Under the pieces are notes generated by a model. The model was given only the letters and a program-made list of their open reading frames with translations. It searched no databases and was not told where the DNA came from. A stretch of DNA of 20,553 nt, taken from Acanthamoeba lenticulata. Its lineage: Eukaryota > Discosea > Longamoebia > Acanthamoebidae. Positions 19,801-20,553 of this stretch are shown piece by piece (positions within the stretch are counted from its first letter, which is position 1; each line of letters begins with the position of its first letter). Made by a program: the position numbers and the translations under genes. The stretch is taken from NCBI GenBank assembly GCA_002179805.1, contig NAVB01000936.1:1-20553 (forward strand), given 5' to 3'.

Positions 19801-20375
19801 ACTTTGGCGACTGGGTCCCGCCGCCGCCCGTGGGCAAGGTGTCCATTGCCTTCACATCTGCCTGGTACTTTCCCGATCCTATTCCAACAAATAATAAATA
19901 CATAATAAACGCTCAAGTATTAATCAATATTCTGATAAATCGATTTATTTGATTGAAAATTGCACTAATCACCCACATTTTGGCAGGTATTACGTGTACA
20001 ATGTGAAGGTGCTGGTCGAGATGGCAGCGGCCTTGAACTCGACTGACGCGCTGACCTACGGCAAGCTGTACACCACGCTTGTGAACGAGTTCAACGATGC
20101 CTTCTACAACGCGGCCGCCCACACCTACGACACGCCTCTTCAGACCAGTGCGCCACCGCCGACCATCCCCCTCCCCCCCCTGGTCCTTTCCGTTGTCCTC
20201 CTGAGCACGCGTGGAGGCTGACGCGCCTGGTTCGACGCGCATACGCACACAGGCTACATTCTGCCGCTGTGGCTGGACTTCCTCTCGAATGACAAGGACC
20301 GCGAGGCGCTCGGCATGAACCTCCTCAACGACGTTGTCGTCGCGCAGAAGACTCACCTTTCCACCGGCATCCTTG
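16821..20375 (+). CDS. Secreted GH78 alpha-L-rhamnosidase, 15 exons seen, 3' end beyond the window
   Basis: Exons: 16821-17084, 17156-17350, 17427-17550, 17723-17855, 17923-18018, 18073-18234, 18304-18417, 18577-18657, 18731-19038, 19118-19292, 19383-19477, 19570-19708, 19778-19864, 19987-20147 and 20253-20375. About 752 aa are covered; family members are often about 900 aa, so a C-terminal beta domain is probably missing. Residues 1-19 ([19 protein letters not shown]) are a signal peptide. N-terminal beta domains carry [44 protein letters not shown] and [19 protein letters not shown]. Then come [26 protein letters not shown] and LRYAEVL. The catalytic helical domain has [15 protein letters not shown], with the acidic pair at 19219-19224 where GH78 places its catalytic acids, then [17 protein letters not shown]. 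Role: release of terminal rhamnose from plant or bacterial glycans, in a food vacuole or outside the cell. The 5/6 junction is ambiguous: a donor at 18024 with an acceptor at 18084 also keeps frame. Confidence 0.92.
17594..17598 (-). terminator. RNA polymerase III T-run for tRNA-Lys
   Basis: Five consecutive T residues on the minus strand, 5 nt past the discriminator base of tRNA-Lys. Confidence 0.75.
17603..17675 (-). tRNA. tRNA-Lys (anticodon CUU)
   Basis: The minus strand folds into a full cloverleaf. Acceptor stem GCCGGCC pairs with GGTCGGC (one G-U). The D arm is GCTC/GAGC, and anticodon stem CAAGA/TCTTG closes loop CTCTTAA with anticodon at 17640-17642. T arm GTGGG/CCCAC closes TTCGAGC. 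A box (TAGCTCAGTCGG) and B box (GGTTCGAGCCC) are intact. No intron. A T5 run (plus-strand AAAAA at 17594-17598) lies a few bases past the 3' end and should stop RNA polymerase III. No CCA is encoded, as expected in eukaryotes. It lies inside the rhamnosidase intron 17551-17722, antisense to the host. Confidence 0.96.
18470..18540 (+). tRNA. tRNA-Gly (anticodon UCC)
   Basis: Plus strand. Acceptor GCGTCGG pairs with TCGACGC (one G-U), with discriminator A at 18540. Anticodon stem GGTGC/GCACT closes loop CTTCCAA, anticodon at 18502-18504. T arm CCGGG/CCCGG closes TTCGATT. A box TGGTATAGTGG is at 18477-18487 and B box GGTTCGATTCC at 18519-18529. No tRNA intron. It lies inside the rhamnosidase intron 18418-18576 in the same direction as the host gene, and is followed at once by a T5 terminator. 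Confidence 0.96.
18543..18547 (+). terminator. RNA polymerase III T-run for tRNA-Gly
   Basis: Five T residues 3 nt after the tRNA-Gly discriminator base. The same T-rich stretch also lies upstream of the host intron's acceptor (GAAAAG at 18571-18576) and so may double as its polypyrimidine tract. Confidence 0.75.
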
Positions 20376-20553
20376 GTGAGGACAACGCCCTCCCCTTCCC
20401 CTAACACTAATCTGGTTTTTGTATTTTCTATTTTCTATTTTCTATTTTACTGTGTGTATTTTATATTTTATTATCTATTTTTTATTTTTATTTTTTACTA
20501 TTTATTTTTTGTATTTTTTACTTTTTATTTTTTATTTTTTTATTTTTTATTTT
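20376..20553 (+). repeat. Start of a rhamnosidase intron made of TATTTT-type low-complexity DNA
   Basis: After the donor GGTGAGGAC the sequence turns into repeated TCTATTTT, TATTTT and TTTTTA units from about 20417 to the window end. No acceptor appears before the end, so the intron is at least 178 bp, longer than any other in this gene. The window edge may mark an assembly limit in this repeat. Confidence 0.7.

Noticed and set aside
1..20553. CRISPR arrays, transposons, inverted terminal repeats, viral genes
   Set aside because: No regularly spaced repeats, transposase or integrase motifs, or viral hallmark proteins were seen on either strand; the only repeats are low-complexity tracts in introns and spacers.

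Overview
This is nuclear DNA from a eukaryote with a compact genome. Exons are GC-rich with strong third-position G/C. Almost every gene is cut by many short introns (about 46 to 170 bp, GT-AG with a few GC-AG). Genes are only about 80 to 370 bp apart. Together with the gene families present, this points to a free-living amoebozoan, most likely Acanthamoeba or a close relative. The taxon is an inference from style and content; no marker gene is present. I joined exons by hand, using splice signals, reading phase and family resemblance. For five genes (myotubularin, GST, UBR ligase, REV7 and the small secreted protein) the joined exons give a total divisible by three with a single terminal stop.

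Layout, left to right. (1) 74-3338 (+): myotubularin-family phosphoinositide 3-phosphatase, 12 exons, about 740 aa. (2) 4800-3421 (-): membrane-anchored glutathione S-transferase-like protein, 6 exons, 319 aa, convergent with the first gene. (3) 6171-5116 (-): intronless protein of unknown function, possible PH/PTB-like C-terminus. (4) 6546-6968 (+): small secreted orphan protein, 2 exons. (5) 15498-7109 (-): UBR1/PRT6-type N-recognin E3 ubiquitin ligase, about 18-20 exons and about 2,316 aa, with UBR box, RING and C-terminal UBLC cap. (6) 15606-16590 (+): REV7/MAD2L2 HORMA protein, 6 exons, 195 aa, divergent from the ligase across only 107 bp. (7) 16821 to beyond the window end (+): secreted GH78 alpha-L-rhamnosidase, at least 15 exons, with the 3' end missing.

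Two tRNA genes lie inside introns of the rhamnosidase gene: tRNA-Lys(CUU) antisense to it and tRNA-Gly(UCC) in sense. Each has complete A and B boxes, a foldable cloverleaf and a T-run terminator.

The genes do not form one pathway. They cover lipid phosphate turnover, detoxification, protein degradation, DNA damage tolerance or mitosis, and extracellular or lysosomal sugar digestion. I found no mobile element, CRISPR array or defence-type cluster, and no multi-gene system that looks new. The most unusual points are the intron-nested tRNA genes, two GC-AG introns with near-identical donors in one gene, an acidic insertion of about 250 residues inside the ligase RING, a required 40-46 bp micro-intron, and complementary A/C and G/T tracts flanking two myotubularin exons.
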